Of a stretch of 64,000 bases of DNA, positions 63,289-64,000 are shown piece by piece. A program made the translations under genes and the position numbers. A model generated the notes under the pieces. It saw only the letters and a list, made by a program, of their open reading frames with translations. It was not told the DNA's origin and searched no databases. Within the stretch, counting starts at the first letter, position 1. Each line of letters opens with the position of its first letter. Origin of the DNA: Clostridiales bacterium (GTDB lineage: Bacteria > Bacillota > Clostridia > Lachnospirales > Lachnospiraceae); NCBI GenBank assembly GCA_012520655.1, contig JAAYNW010000040.1, forward strand, positions 1 to 64,000, in the 5' to 3' direction.

Positions 63289-63342
63289 AGCCGACCGGCA
63301 GCATGCGGGAAAGTATACCCCGCATGCCGCCGGTCGGCTTTT
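63289..63342. terminator. Strong bidirectional terminator
   Basis: AAGCCGACCGGC-A-GCATGCGGG and its complement form a 21-bp stem with one bulge, between convergent lysC and the partial gene. Confidence 0.85.
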
Positions 63343-63359
63343 CGGTTGCAAAAAATTTT

Positions 63360-64000
63360 TTATTCTTCCGTCAAATATTGAAGGAAGAGGTGGGAAGCTT
63401 CTTTGTTGATGCCGGAAGCTGCAAAGCCGAGAATAGGAGGCGCATCGGCGGTGGTGTAGCATTGCCATTGTTCCAGCTTGGGGGAATCCTGAAGGTATAT
63501 GCCTACAGGGATGGGATCGGTCATGGCGGAGGGATCGGAATGGTCGATGGAGTCATCTACGACCACGGGCATCCCTTTTTCGTCATAAACGAGTTCATCG
63601 TCATCCGAGTCGAGTTCGGCGGCATCGATGTAGAAAAAGCAGGATTCGTATTTCGCATATTCCTCGCTGCTTAATTCTTCTCTTAAATCAGCGAACATCA
63701 AGCCGTCTGCAAAGTTGGAAAAGGGAGCGGTGTCGCTTACTAAAATATCCAGGCCGCTGGTTTGGGTCATGGCGATTATTTTTTGGGAAACGGCAAGATC
63801 CATCTGGGACATGGTCTCGTAGGATAGAAGAGAAGCTGTATCGATATAGCAATCATATGTATTTAAGTCGATACCGGCATATCCTGCGAAATCCGTCTGA
63901 AACCTTTCTTGACTGTCATTGCCGTAGGAATTAAGCAGGACGGCGGAAAATGCATGGTCTTTTGCCGTTACGGCATCATGGATAAAAATGCCTCCGACGA
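63360..64000 (-). CDS. Unknown conserved protein, partial (C-terminal part)
   Basis: The frame is open from the stop at 63360 to the window edge, so the N-terminus is missing; at least 213 residues are seen. The fragment reads IFIHDAVTAKDHAFSAVLL, AGIDLNTYDCYIDT, then LSYETMSQMDLAVSQKI and DILVSDTAPFSNFADGLMF, with an acidic stretch near the end and GINKEASHLFLQYL. It has no membrane helix in the visible part. The pattern (extracellular-binding-protein-like alternation, conserved TAPFSNF) is familiar from Lachnospiraceae membrane-associated proteins of unknown function, so I do not name it. Confidence 0.6.
   Translation of the reverse strand, partial: VGGIFIHDAVTAKDHAFSAVLLNSYGNDSQERFQTDFAGYAGIDLNTYDCYIDTASLLSYETMSQMDLAVSQKIIAMTQTSGLDILVSDTAPFSNFADGLMFADLREELSSEEYAKYESCFFYIDAAELDSDDDELVYDEKGMPVVVDDSIDHSDPSAMTDPIPVGIYLQDSPKLEQWQCYTTADAPPILGFAASGINKEASHLFLQYLTEE

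Noticed and set aside
1..64000. tRNA, rRNA, CRISPR arrays, prophage or transposases
   Set aside because: No cloverleaf, rRNA motif, regular spacer array, integrase, transposase or phage structural gene seen on either strand.

Overview
The window is a stretch of chromosome from an anaerobic, low-to-mid GC Firmicute, most likely a member of the Lachnospiraceae (Clostridia). This is inferred from protein content and gene order: strong AGGAGG ribosome sites, a T-box leader, DapL-type diaminopimelate synthesis, a glnA–ANTAR pair, SUF-only Fe–S assembly with SufU, a flavodiiron protein and a sodium-pump decarboxylase beta subunit. I see no rRNA, tRNA, CRISPR array, prophage or transposase. The genes are dense and mostly on the + strand.

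Layout. 1-3.3 kb, minus strand: a 56-aa orphan protein, then a CorC/HlyC-type protein translationally coupled to the decarboxylase beta subunit and a 45-aa gamma-like subunit. 3.7-14.4 kb: a chemotaxis receptor, PepT, a PdaB-like deacetylase, an EAL phosphodiesterase with a degenerate GGDEF domain, a GT-C-like membrane protein, and a surface protein built of His-x-His/GGGCY repeats followed by strict 14-residue Cys repeats. 14.5-23.4 kb: a polar amino-acid ABC transporter, a GT2 glycosyltransferase, hisC, a methyltransferase, Hsp33, NAD synthetase and a membrane-anchored protein. 23.5-30.6 kb: glnA behind a leader terminator, its ANTAR partner, an orphan class I terpene-synthase-fold protein, dapF-dapL, a small membrane protein and an acetyltransferase. 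30.6-37 kb: an Asp-specifier T-box, a structured insert flanked by 12-bp direct repeats, aspS-gatCAB and an AraC regulator. 37-42 kb: DUF4867, a FucI-like isomerase and a xylulokinase (a sugar cassette), then aroC on the minus strand.

42.2-51.9 kb is a self-contained PTS operon: a PRD-type regulator with an EIIB-like domain, a free-standing Fru/Mtl-type EIIA, mannose-family IIA/IIB/IIC/IID, an iron- and a zinc-dependent alcohol dehydrogenase, its own HPr and Enzyme I, and a class II aldolase. It looks able to import, oxidise and cleave one sugar or polyol, and no kinase is present. 52-58.7 kb is a suf operon led by a MarR regulator with a C-terminal Cys cluster: marR-sufC-sufB-sufD-sufS-sufU-fprA. 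Its sufU carries an in-frame TAA, while the rest of the protein remains in the same frame beyond it. 58.8-63.3 kb holds threonine/lysine synthesis: an ACT protein, hom, an ApgM-family gene placed where a homoserine kinase is expected, and lysC. A partial minus-strand gene runs off the right edge.

The best candidates for undescribed biology are the His/Cys-repeat surface protein, the terpene-synthase-fold orphan, the ApgM-family candidate homoserine kinase, the MarR-Cys/suf unit with its interrupted sufU, the kinase-less PTS operon with private EI/HPr, and the structured insert in the aspS leader.
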